A DNA stretch of 64,000 nucleotides, from assembly GCA_016222805.1 (NCBI GenBank), contig JACRQG010000012.1, positions 1 through 64,000 on the forward strand. The letters run 5' to 3'. Both the position numbers and the translations under genes were made by a program. Shown in pieces: positions 32,837 to 42,967 of this stretch. Each line of letters begins with the position of its first letter. The first letter of the stretch is position 1. Under the pieces are notes generated by a model, which was not told where the DNA came from, made no database searches, and saw only the letters and a list, made by a program, of their open reading frames with translations. The DNA is from Verrucomicrobiota bacterium (GTDB lineage Bacteria; Verrucomicrobiota; Verrucomicrobiia; Opitutales; Opitutaceae).

Positions 32837-33745
32837 TTGGGCACTGTGTTCTTGAAAGATCACCAGCTTACTGCGGATACCCTAGGTGAAATTGGGGGCA
32901 AAGCTGCCGCACTTTCCACGCTTCGTGGCAATAGATGTGGCGCAAGAGTTCCTCGCTTCGTGGTCTTGCCGATTAGTGCACTACCAAACTCCGCAGCCAA
33001 CGCGACGGGTCCCGTTACTCAGCAGGCCGGCATTATGCAATGGATGGCCACCCCTGCGTGCCGGACCGCGATTAGAAAGGCTGTTCGATACCTCGCACCA
33101 ACAGGGCCACAACTCTTCGCCGTCCGTTCGTCGGGCGCGGAAGAGGACTCGCTCTCTCACTCATTTGCAGGCCAATACGACTCCGTGATCGGAGTGCGTG
33201 GTCAAGCTGCACTGGAAACAGCTATCATCCGTTGTTTGCGTTCCGCCGATTCAGCGCGTGTGGCCGCCTACCGCTCGAGGCACTGCTTGCCCGCAAGTGG
33301 TGCTCTTGCTGTCATTGTCCAACGGCTCGTCGTTCCAGATACCGCTGGCGTGCTTTTTACGCGCGACCCGGTATCCCACAGTCGTAGTCGTCTCATCATT
33401 GAGTCATCGTTCGGATTTCCAGACTTGGTGGTTCAGGGTGCAATCACTCCCGACTACTTCGTAATAGAGCGAAAGTCCCGCGCGTTGGTAGCGCGACAGA
33501 TTGGTTCGAAAGAGCGAGTCTCAAGATTATCAAAGAAACAAGGACTGACGGTTGAATTAACTCCGACGAGATTGCGCGAACAATATTCGTTAGGAATAAG
33601 ATCGATTCTACGGTTAGTTCGCGTCGCCCTTCGACTCGAGAAGCAGTGGGGGATGCCTTTGGATATTGAGTGGGCACAACGCCGAGGTCGTCTCTATCTT
33701 TTACAGGCCCGGCCCATCTCGACCAAGATCGGTGCACGCTCATGA
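32837..33745 (+). CDS. PEP/pyruvate-dikinase N-terminal (ATP-grasp) domain protein, split RPH-like subunit
   Basis: A stand-alone ATP-binding domain of 302 residues (TTG 32837) or 299 (GTG 32846). Family motifs: LGEIGGKAAALSTL near the start, the ATP-site block FAVRSSGAEEDSLSHSFAGQ, VIVQRLVVPDTAGVLFTRDP, and the closing DIEWAQRRGRLYLLQARPIS that ends this domain in PEP synthases and rifampin phosphotransferases. In those enzymes it uses ATP to phosphorylate a histidine on a swivelling domain; here the swivel is in the next protein. The stop overlaps the next start as ATGA. Codon use (many TTA, AGA, ATT) and lower GC differ strongly from the flanks, a sign of transfer. Confidence 0.85.
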   Translation: MGTVFLKDHQLTADTLGEIGGKAAALSTLRGNRCGARVPRFVVLPISALPNSAANATGPVTQQAGIMQWMATPACRTAIRKAVRYLAPTGPQLFAVRSSGAEEDSLSHSFAGQYDSVIGVRGQAALETAIIRCLRSADSARVAAYRSRHCLPASGALAVIVQRLVVPDTAGVLFTRDPVSHSRSRLIIESSFGFPDLVVQGAITPDYFVIERKSRALVARQIGSKERVSRLSKKQGLTVELTPTRLREQYSLGIRSILRLVRVALRLEKQWGMPLDIEWAQRRGRLYLLQARPISTKIGARS

Positions 33746-36700
33746 CGTCGGAGTCGCCAGCATTCATTTCGCTAGTCGCTCGACGGGAGTCTCCACTGTT
33801 CGTTTCCCTGATTATCGCAGGCTTTCACGGCCATTTTCGTACGGCGCTGAATCTCGACTTTGCCGTCGGGAGCTACAAATACGAATCCGGCGAGCACCAG
33901 ATTTCCGTGCACGATGCCAGGCGGCTCGACCTGGCACTTCGCGGCGCCATCGAATCGCGGGCCGATTTCTATCCTTGGTATGTGAGCGTGTGCCGCGCCC
34001 GGGCCAGCAGACTGGCGGCGGTGGGTGACGTGTTGGCGAGTCGAGGCCGTCGCAAGCTTTCACGAGCGGCGTTGACTAACGGTTGGCGATGCTTCGCCAC
34101 GGCGACGAAGAACATGGTTCCGTTTCTTCTCACGACGGTACGGATCGAGCGTCTGTTCGAGGAACAGTTGCGTGCTGCACTGAGCGAATATCCGCGACTG
34201 CGCGCAAACCCCAAGCTGATCAACGCGATCATCTCCGAGCTGCAGAGCCACTCGGCACGGAATGAGACCATTCAAGAGATAAGGGGATGCCATGGCCTCG
34301 CCCAGGAGATCGCGGCCGATGCGCACCTCAAGTCGAGTCTGGACGAGCTCGATGCCAAGGAGTTCTTGGCGCTACTCCGGCAGCGCGCACCGCACCTCGC
34401 AGGCAGACTTAGAACCCACGCCAAGAAATTCGGCTGGATCTTGACCCACGGCTATCGTCTCGATCCAATGAGCGAGACAGATTTGGTTCATCGCATCCGG
34501 AACCTGGCTAAGAAAGCCCTCGCACACCCGGAGCCTGAAGAAAAAGTGGCGTTGAGTGAGTTGGTGGGCGCGGCGCCGACACCAAAGCTCGCCGCATTGG
34601 TCGAGACACTGGAATCGTTAATCGCATTGCGGTTTGACCGCATCGCCGTGCATCTCCAGGCATTCACCGCCGCACGGCCGTTCTTTCAGCAGATTGCTGG
34701 GAAGTTCCGGCTCAACATTGAGGATTTGATCTGGTTGACGGAAGCTGAAGTCGACCGACTGTTCAAACAGTCAATGCCGGCGTCCGCCTTGCTTGCAGAG
34801 ATTAGGAGCCGCCAGCGGCGCGGTTTCGCTGTATATCTCGGAGCGGCCGGAATACAGACGGTCGCAGGGGAGCTCGAACGCAGCCGTAAACACGGAGACG
34901 GCCCGATTCTTCTGGCCGGACGCGTCGCCAGCCAAGGTGCGATTGCCGGACGGGCGCGAGTGATCATGGATGCAAAAGACGCAGGAACGGTCGTGGGCGG
35001 AGATATTCTCGTTACGAGCATGACGACACCTGATTTCATGCCAGCGCTGGAAAGATGCGCGGGAGTGATTACCGACGAGGGCGGTATCCTTTGCCACGCC
35101 GCGGTTATCGCCCGAGAGTTGTCGATCCCATGCCTAACCGCCACCGGCGTTGCTACGAAGCGAATCAAGGACCGGGCCGTGACAGAGCTAAACGCGGAGG
35201 CAGCCGCCGATAACGTCGGCATCGCGCTCGCTACGCCGTGGCCGAATCTTCGTTGGCTACCCCCAAGGGAGGGTAGGCAGATCGTTTCTGATCACGACAG
35301 TTTGCATCGCATCGCGGAGCTAGCTGACCTGTTGACGTTGCGACTCCAAGAGTTGATCACTAGTGGACGGGGATTGTTCGGAGTAGGTGCTCAACAGCAG
35401 GCGCTTCGCGCTCCGCATGAGGGGTCGCCAATCTTGTTACGAGCGCCGCCCTACTGGTTCACATATTGGGGATGGCAAATAGTGCCCCGGTTACTACCCG
35501 ATGACGCCCAAAAATGGGCCGTTCCGTTGGCGGAACAAATTCAATCGCATCTGCCAGGGGCTGGCTGGATCATTATTCAGGATGGTGAACACGAGATGAG
35601 AAGGCCGCGTCGCTCCATCCGACACACTATCAAGGGCGCTCACATTTTGCAGCAGGTAGCCGACAGCTTGCCGCATTTGGACGCTCAACTAAACAGAATC
35701 GTCCAACCCATTGTGAATAGTGTTGCGTGGCGTCTAGTCGAGGATGCCGATGAAATTATGCACGTGGGCGGCCTGCGGGAGTTCGCGGACGAAGAGGCTG
35801 AGCCATGCGTCTACACTTCCTCCTATGCCTATTGTTTCCTGCAGTACCTGTTGAACCGGCATGGCGCTGAGGTAGTCCAAGACTGGAAAACCTTTACGTC
35901 GCTCGCGAACCAGACGCAGGGCAAACTAGCTGCATTCCTGCGCAGACACTGGAACAGGCACAACTGGAAGTACCACACGGCTCGGGTTACTGACACTGCC
36001 CCCTTGATCTTGGTAGGCACGCAAGTGCTCGGCACGGAATTATCGTTCAGTTCCGAGGTTCGTCGGCACCTAATGCGGCTTGTGAATCGCGACGGTACGA
36101 TTCGAGCGGATCCGAATTCGTCGTTTGACGGGTCAGGCATCTCTTCGCTTTCGCTCTCGGTCCGGATGGCTTTCGCGCTCCTCAGCGGAGGTCGGACCGT
36201 CGGCCCTCTGCCGCCGGCGGTGCAGCCACTCATACGTCGCCTGCTGACGTGGCCCGCGGGTGAATCGTCGATCTCACAGCTTCCGGTACATGAGGTCGTC
36301 TTTTTCCGCTCAATTCTCGACCGCCTGCTCATGACCAGATTTTACGATGACAAGGGCACGAAAGAAACGGCCCCTGTCTATTTCGGAAACGCAGGCGAGA
36401 TACCCTCTCAACCCGCAAAGCGAAAAGAAGCTAAGAAGAGACCTTTGCGGACGGATCGGAGAAGCCGAGTCTTCATCAGCTACAGCCACAAGGATACACC
36501 CTTCCTTAACGAGCTTCTTACCCATCTTGTGGCAAGTGGCAGGAATAATCGCGTCGATGCATGGACGGACCAAGAGCTCAAACCCGGTGTGCGTTGGTTA
36601 AGAAGAATCAAGAAGGCGGTGGCGTCCGCCAGAGTCGCGGTATTTATGGTATCCAGAGATTTTCTTAGCTCCGAGTTTATCATCAAGCATGAGCTAACGC

Positions 36701-36915
36701 CATTCCTACGTGCTGCAGACACCGGGCAAGTGAGCATTCTTTGGTTTCTCGTTGGGGACTGCCTCTGGCAGGACTCTCCCTTGAGGGAGTTCCAAGCAGC
36801 TTTTCCTACCAAGGTACCTCTCGCGCGGATGCGCGGTAAGCGTGATGTTGCTTACGTTGAAATCTGCAGGAAGATTGATGTCGCTCTCGCTCAAAACGTT
36901 GGAGGAGATCAGTGA
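33742..36915 (+). CDS. Helical domain - phosphohistidine swivel - unassigned region - TIR fusion protein
   Basis: A 1057-residue protein; ATG at 33742 overlaps the previous stop (ATGA). Residues ~1-390 are mostly helical and end with RLNIEDLIWLTEAEV, as before the swivel domain of PEP-synthase-like and rifampin-phosphotransferase proteins. Residues ~390-490 form a swivel domain (GRVASQGAIAGRARV, ILVTSMTTPDFMPAL) with the phospho-accepting His452 in EGGILCHAAVIARELSIPC. Residues ~495-900 are unassigned. Residues ~908-1045 are a TIR domain (RVFISYSHKD start, MVSRDFLSSEF, putative catalytic Glu984 in KHELTPF). With the preceding ATP-grasp protein it adds up to a split dikinase-type phosphotransferase fused to a TIR effector. 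TIR domains of this kind often cleave NAD+. A defence role is inferred. Confidence 0.85.
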   Translation: MTSESPAFISLVARRESPLFVSLIIAGFHGHFRTALNLDFAVGSYKYESGEHQISVHDARRLDLALRGAIESRADFYPWYVSVCRARASRLAAVGDVLASRGRRKLSRAALTNGWRCFATATKNMVPFLLTTVRIERLFEEQLRAALSEYPRLRANPKLINAIISELQSHSARNETIQEIRGCHGLAQEIAADAHLKSSLDELDAKEFLALLRQRAPHLAGRLRTHAKKFGWILTHGYRLDPMSETDLVHRIRNLAKKALAHPEPEEKVALSELVGAAPTPKLAALVETLESLIALRFDRIAVHLQAFTAARPFFQQIAGKFRLNIEDLIWLTEAEVDRLFKQSMPASALLAEIRSRQRRGFAVYLGAAGIQTVAGELERSRKHGDGPILLAGRVASQGAIAGRARVIMDAKDAGTVVGGDILVTSMTTPDFMPALERCAGVITDEGGILCHAAVIARELSIPCLTATGVATKRIKDRAVTELNAEAAADNVGIALATPWPNLRWLPPREGRQIVSDHDSLHRIAELADLLTLRLQELITSGRGLFGVGAQQQALRAPHEGSPILLRAPPYWFTYWGWQIVPRLLPDDAQKWAVPLAEQIQSHLPGAGWIIIQDGEHEMRRPRRSIRHTIKGAHILQQVADSLPHLDAQLNRIVQPIVNSVAWRLVEDADEIMHVGGLREFADEEAEPCVYTSSYAYCFLQYLLNRHGAEVVQDWKTFTSLANQTQGKLAAFLRRHWNRHNWKYHTARVTDTAPLILVGTQVLGTELSFSSEVRRHLMRLVNRDGTIRADPNSSFDGSGISSLSLSVRMAFALLSGGRTVGPLPPAVQPLIRRLLTWPAGESSISQLPVHEVVFFRSILDRLLMTRFYDDKGTKETAPVYFGNAGEIPSQPAKRKEAKKRPLRTDRRSRVFISYSHKDTPFLNELLTHLVASGRNNRVDAWTDQELKPGVRWLRRIKKAVASARVAVFMVSRDFLSSEFIIKHELTPFLRAADTGQVSILWFLVGDCLWQDSPLREFQAAFPTKVPLARMRGKRDVAYVEICRKIDVALAQNVGGDQ

Positions 36916-36924
36916 TACGATGCC

Positions 36925-39900
36925 ATGTCCGCCACCGAGAGCGCGTTTTCGCCCAAGGCCTTCCTGCGGTCGCGCCGGCCGGAGCTTTTCTCGGACTCCG
37001 TCATCGAGCAAGCGGGGGCCCTAGACCGTTCTCTATTAGAATATCAGCTCCAGAGCCTGACGAAGCGGAGTCAGGAAGCTGATTTTGAGCGGTTCGCGCG
37101 ACGGCTGGCCGAGAAGGAAATCTGCCCGAACCTGATCCCGCACACGGGGCCCACCGGCGGCGGGGACAGCAAGGTGGACACGGAGACCTATCCGGTGGCG
37201 GATGCCTTGGAACTGGCGTGGCACGTGGGCGTCGGCAGCGGCGCGGCGCAGGAACGTTGGGCCTTCGCGTTCAGTGCCAAAGAAGCCTGGCGAGGAAAGG
37301 TGAAAGACGACATCCGGAAGATCGCCGGCACGAAACGTGGTTACAAGAGGGCTTTCTTCGTATCCAGTCAGTTCATACCGGACAAGGCGCGGGCTCAGAT
37401 CGAGGACGAGCTGACGAAGAAGCACAAACTCAAGGTCCGCATACTCGACCGGCAATGGATACTCGATCGGGTGTTTGCAGGCGGGCACATCGCCCTCGTG
37501 ATCGAGGAGCTGAAGCTTTCGCCGGGTTTGCGGACGAGTGTCCGCCAAGGTGCGCAGGACCTCGAGGCCGAGCGAGCGCTTGATGAGACCGAGGGTCGCA
37601 TTACCCGGGCGACCGAGGAAGGAAGTCTAAACCTCCAGTTCGTCACGGACTGCATCGAGGCGGCCAAGCTGTCGCGCAATCTCGAGCGGCCGCGCACGGA
37701 GACGGACGGCCGGTTCGCGCGGGCCACGCGGGCGGCGAAGGAGCACGGCACCGACCACCAGCAAATCGTCGTCTCCTACTTGCAGGCGTGGACCAACTAC
37801 TGGTGGCACGAGGATTTCGGCGCGATCGAGGCGCACTACGACGATGTAGAAAAATTCGCGACAGGGACCGAGAATCCGCACGAGCTGGAGATGCTGCACA
37901 CGCTGTGGATGGTGCTGTCGGGTGCGCAGACTCACGGCTTGCTGACGGTGCCGGAGGAAAAGAACAAAGCGCGCGCCGCCTTTCTCGTGCGGGAACTGGC
38001 CCGCCTCGGCAAGGGCGAGGGGCGTCCGAGCGCCTCCCTACACGCGCGGGCGCTGCGGCTCCAGATGGAGCTCTTTGAGCACGCCCGGGCCAAGGACAGT
38101 GCGAAGCTGGGCGGCGTCCTCAAGAAACTAAAGGCCGTAGTGCGTGAGGCGGAGGGCCTCATAGGTTTCCCAGTGGCGCCGTTGGTGGAAGTTTTCAGCG
38201 AACTCGGCGCCTTGCTCGGCAATCTTCCGGAATACGATGAGTTGTTCGAGGTGGCCGTGGAGGTGTCGCGGAAACGTGACGGCGAAATCTCGGCGGCGCG
38301 GTTGCTGCTCAAGCGCGGAACCGACCAACTGGCTGGCGGACAACCTTACGAGGCAATCCGCACCCTGGGGCGGGCGCTGCGACAACTCTATAAGCATGAG
38401 AGCCGGGCTGACTTGGTGCATGCACTCGGGCTGTGCGCGGCGGCCTACGAAGAAGTCGGCCTGTTGTGGGCGGCGCGCGGGTCGCTGCTGTGCGCCGCTT
38501 CGATTGCGACCCGCGAGTTTTGGATTCACTCCGACGTGACATCGCTGCAGGCCGCGTGTTTCCAACGCCTGAAGTGGGTCGAACTCATGCTAGGGCGGGT
38601 GCCCCACGCGCTCGCGTGGCATGAGGTCGACAGGGCTGTGCGCCGGCTCCTGCTCCAGCAGGGCCATGACGCGGAACGCGTGTGGTGGGGCGAACACCAG
38701 TTCAGCGCAATGCTGGGTATCCTGTTCCTGCGGGCTGATCTGGCTACGCTGCGCGAACTCACGCTGCTGCCTCAGGCACTCATCCGCCTAGGGCTCGATT
38801 ACGCCGCAGTAGGCCTCTGCCAGGCGTTGGGCGTCGAGGCGCAGATTCCCGCCGACCTGAAGGCCGGCAAGGATGCGAAGCAACTGCACGAGTTGTTTGT
38901 GAAATGGCGGGACCAAGGCGACGACACGATGCTGCCCGAGGCGCCACTGACCTACGAACAATCGAATGTCGAACTCTCCACCCGGGTCCTCGGTTGCCGC
39001 ATTGCAGTGAATAGCCAGAACATGGCCCCCTGCGTCGAGGTGGCGGAGTCGCTGCTGGCAGCCCTGGAGTCGTTTCTCGCCACCTGCGGATTCGACCAAG
39101 TCAATCTCTGCGAGCCAGAGGTGACAGTCACGGTGAGGCGAGGCGACTTCGCACCGTTTCCACTGGAATTCGTGACCAACGAGGTCGACGGCCGGCCGCA
39201 CTTTGAGATCACCTGCAAGGAGTTTAACCCACACGCACTGACCGTCGCCGAGCAGGGGCAGACTAGAGGCAAGCTGTCGGAACTCCTCGTCGCCATCATC
39301 TCGCGGGCCTACTTCGTCCGGAACGTTAAGAAGACGATGACCCAATTGATGCGGGACGATCTGGCGTTGGAGCGGGCGCTCAATTTTACCGCGAGCTTCG
39401 TGACCTTGGGCAACGTGATGGGCTATCAGCCGAAGCACTCGATCGGGGCCTGGACCAAAAAGGAGGACCCAGCATATCACTTAGCACGTTCCGAAGAGTG
39501 GGACCATGCCGAGCGAGTGGAGCAGCAGGCCAGGAAGTTCAAGCAGGGCCCCCTCATCCGCGGCAAGGGAACGCCGGACCTCGCGAAGATCGAGGCCGAG
39601 GAGCGGGATAATCCGGTCAAACACAATGAAATTGAGGCAGTGTCCGTCATCCGCATCAAGCTGTGGGACCGGGCCCGTTGGAGCGGCACCGGTTTCATGG
39701 GAGCCGCCGGCAGCGGACAGCCGCCGCTGCTCGCGCTGATCTTCCGCGATGGCGCTGCCGGCGCCGAAATCTTCTCGCACTGGCGGCGCGAACTCGGGGC
39801 CACGGATCAGGACGATCTGATCCGGATCACGGTCCTCCTCGGTATCTCGCGGCAGCACCCGTTTTGGTATCGCGTGCTGGTCTCGACCAACTTCGAGGCG

Positions 39901-40248
39901 GCGAAGCTCCGGGCAGAGTCAAAGCGGTTCATGTTCGTATCGCGGCAGCAGACAATGGAGCCGAATACAGACGAGAACCTGCGGCGATTCTTGGCCGACT
40001 ACGAGCGGTTCGGCGCGTATTACCTCGGCCACGCAGCCCAGCCCGAGGGTGGCGAGATGTTCGTGCCTACCGGAGACAACTTCATCCTGAAGCGCGCGCT
40101 GCACGTGCGACATGCTTGGGAGATTCCGCCCAACGATCCCGATGTAATGGGCATTCATCCGGATGAAGAACCAGTGATTCCGGCGGAACAGTCGAACCCG
40201 CCGATCAAGGAGACCATCGCGTGGCTCGAGCAGATGAAACGGCGGTGA
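36925..40248 (+). CDS. Large protein with putative PD-(D/E)xK nuclease N-terminus and helical repeats
   Basis: An 1107-residue protein starting 9 bases after the TIR-fusion stop, with GGAGGAG at 36901-36907 upstream. Residues ~15-190 look like a restriction-endonuclease fold: a helix with Glu55 (DFERFARRLAEKEICPN), then GPTGGGDSKVDTETY (Asp81, Asp85), then WAFAFSAKE (Lys119), the acidic-x-Lys spacing of PD-(D/E)xK nucleases. Residues ~240-700 are helical with TPR-like pairs (ARLLLKRGTDQLAGGQPYEAIRTLGRALRQLY). The C-terminal ~400 residues mix strands and helices and are unrecognised. GC is higher than in the two genes before it. It may cut DNA when activated (inference); a structural role for the N-terminus is possible. 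Confidence 0.7.
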   Translation: MSATESAFSPKAFLRSRRPELFSDSVIEQAGALDRSLLEYQLQSLTKRSQEADFERFARRLAEKEICPNLIPHTGPTGGGDSKVDTETYPVADALELAWHVGVGSGAAQERWAFAFSAKEAWRGKVKDDIRKIAGTKRGYKRAFFVSSQFIPDKARAQIEDELTKKHKLKVRILDRQWILDRVFAGGHIALVIEELKLSPGLRTSVRQGAQDLEAERALDETEGRITRATEEGSLNLQFVTDCIEAAKLSRNLERPRTETDGRFARATRAAKEHGTDHQQIVVSYLQAWTNYWWHEDFGAIEAHYDDVEKFATGTENPHELEMLHTLWMVLSGAQTHGLLTVPEEKNKARAAFLVRELARLGKGEGRPSASLHARALRLQMELFEHARAKDSAKLGGVLKKLKAVVREAEGLIGFPVAPLVEVFSELGALLGNLPEYDELFEVAVEVSRKRDGEISAARLLLKRGTDQLAGGQPYEAIRTLGRALRQLYKHESRADLVHALGLCAAAYEEVGLLWAARGSLLCAASIATREFWIHSDVTSLQAACFQRLKWVELMLGRVPHALAWHEVDRAVRRLLLQQGHDAERVWWGEHQFSAMLGILFLRADLATLRELTLLPQALIRLGLDYAAVGLCQALGVEAQIPADLKAGKDAKQLHELFVKWRDQGDDTMLPEAPLTYEQSNVELSTRVLGCRIAVNSQNMAPCVEVAESLLAALESFLATCGFDQVNLCEPEVTVTVRRGDFAPFPLEFVTNEVDGRPHFEITCKEFNPHALTVAEQGQTRGKLSELLVAIISRAYFVRNVKKTMTQLMRDDLALERALNFTASFVTLGNVMGYQPKHSIGAWTKKEDPAYHLARSEEWDHAERVEQQARKFKQGPLIRGKGTPDLAKIEAEERDNPVKHNEIEAVSVIRIKLWDRARWSGTGFMGAAGSGQPPLLALIFRDGAAGAEIFSHWRRELGATDQDDLIRITVLLGISRQHPFWYRVLVSTNFEAAKLRAESKRFMFVSRQQTMEPNTDENLRRFLADYERFGAYYLGHAAQPEGGEMFVPTGDNFILKRALHVRHAWEIPPNDPDVMGIHPDEEPVIPAEQSNPPIKETIAWLEQMKRR

Positions 40249-40484
40249 CGCCGGGCCGCCGCGTAGTCGATCTCCGGGATCCGCTGTCGTGGCATGCAGT
40301 GGTAGAGTGCATCGTCCACCGGCACATCCGGCCCGAGGTGATCGAGTCTCTCAGGCAGGTGCCGGCAGCGAGAATGTATGACGATACCATGAAGTATCTG
40401 AACGAGGCGCTGGTTGCAGCCGGGGCGGAGCCAGTCGCCCCACGGGTTAAATGGGTCAGGCCGTTGTTTGGTGTTTCCGAGTGA
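40245..40484 (+). CDS. Small unknown protein ending in repeat sequence
   Basis: A 79-residue ORF. GTG at 40245 overlaps the previous stop as GTGA, which argues that it is really translated as the last gene of the island operon. The first ~65 residues (DLRDPLSWHAVVECIVHRHI, ARMYDDTMKYLNEAL) look like a genuine compact helical protein. The last ~10 residues (WVRPLFGVSE) are encoded by the left end of the repeat at 40455, so the original C-terminus may have been replaced by repeat insertion. No family is recognised. It could be a small regulator or antitoxin-like partner, but nothing shows this. Confidence 0.5.
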   Translation: MTPGRRVVDLRDPLSWHAVVECIVHRHIRPEVIESLRQVPAARMYDDTMKYLNEALVAAGAEPVAPRVKWVRPLFGVSE

Positions 40485-40804
40485 ACTGCCGTTGGCCCCA
40501 TAAAGTGACTGCGGTAGCGTGAGGGAGGCGTCGGGAGAACCAAGTCAGCGGACCAAATGCTCCGTTGGCGGACCATCGGTTGCGGCTCGGGCGGCGATCG
40601 ACCGGTCGAATCAGCGGCCTGAACCCTCTGGGGCCAGCGAGCCGGTTGCACGCGACGCCACAAAGCGCGCAAAGGCGACCGGAGGCTTGCTTCGTGGCTT
40701 CGCGCCTTGGCGCGCAAACCCGGCTTGGCCCGATTGGCTCGGTTCCTTTCCCGGGAGAAGGCCGCTGGACGGGAACAGTCCGCGGGCAACAATCATGCGT
40801 ACCG
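40455..40804. repeat. Island-flanking repeat, copy 3 (full length)
   Basis: Starts GTCAGGCCGTTGTTTGGTG and ends CAATCATGCGTACCG. It matches 32058-32420 along its whole length with scattered differences, and its left part also matches 32436-32624. The left end TCAGGCCGTTGTT is the complement of CAACAACGGCCTGA found inside copy 1. It supplies the last codons of the small gene at 40245. Confidence 0.8.
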
Positions 40805-41122
40805 CTGTCGTCGCAACGGACTGCTGGGTGGCGAAGGCGGTGCGATTCGGGAGGAGGCCTTCCTGAAGATTGGGCTTGGCGACCGCGGAGTCTGGGTGGC
40901 TTGCGGCGGTGCGTGGCGCGGAAGCGGTGCGCAGCGGAATGGCACAGTCGCTCTCTCGCCGGTGCGGGGCGGGGTCGCCCCGCCTACAGGGGGAGGCGCG
41001 CTGGCGACGAGACGGAGCGGATGCGACCGATGAGGAACCACGGCGCGCGAATCCGCCAGGGCGCGGATTCGCGGCTGCGTGCCTTTGCGTGAGAACTTCC
41101 TGAGGAACCCGCAGCGGGATCC
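40485..41122. other. Intergenic repeat block at the right edge of the island
   Basis: There is no supported gene in these 638 bases between the island operon and the rng gene. The first ~320 bases are the body of the repeat starting at 40455. A family-B palindrome lies at 40964-40983. The sequence returns to the GC level of the flanks after about 40830. Confidence 0.6.
40964..40983. repeat. REP-like palindrome, family B
   Basis: GCGGGGCGGGGTCGCCCCGC followed by CTACAGG, identical in its core to the unit at 865-884. Confidence 0.85.
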
Positions 41123-42871
<1,749 letters not shown>

Positions 42872-42967
42872 GGCGGGTGTCGTGTGTTGGTTTCACGGCG
42901 CCCCCGGGTGCGGAAGGTGCGGCGCAGGAGATTCCGGCAGGGCGGTCGATGACGCGGGGAGCGAGCT

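Noticed and set aside
33742-36915. Reading the fusion protein as an ordinary PEP synthase
   Set aside because: The C-terminal PEP/pyruvate TIM barrel is absent, the ATP-grasp domain is in another gene, and the C-terminus is a TIR domain.
32837-40484. Assignment of the island operon to Thoeris, CBASS or Pycsar
   Set aside because: There is no SLOG effector and no CD-NTase or nucleotide cyclase signature; the ATP-grasp plus swivel pair is not part of those systems.
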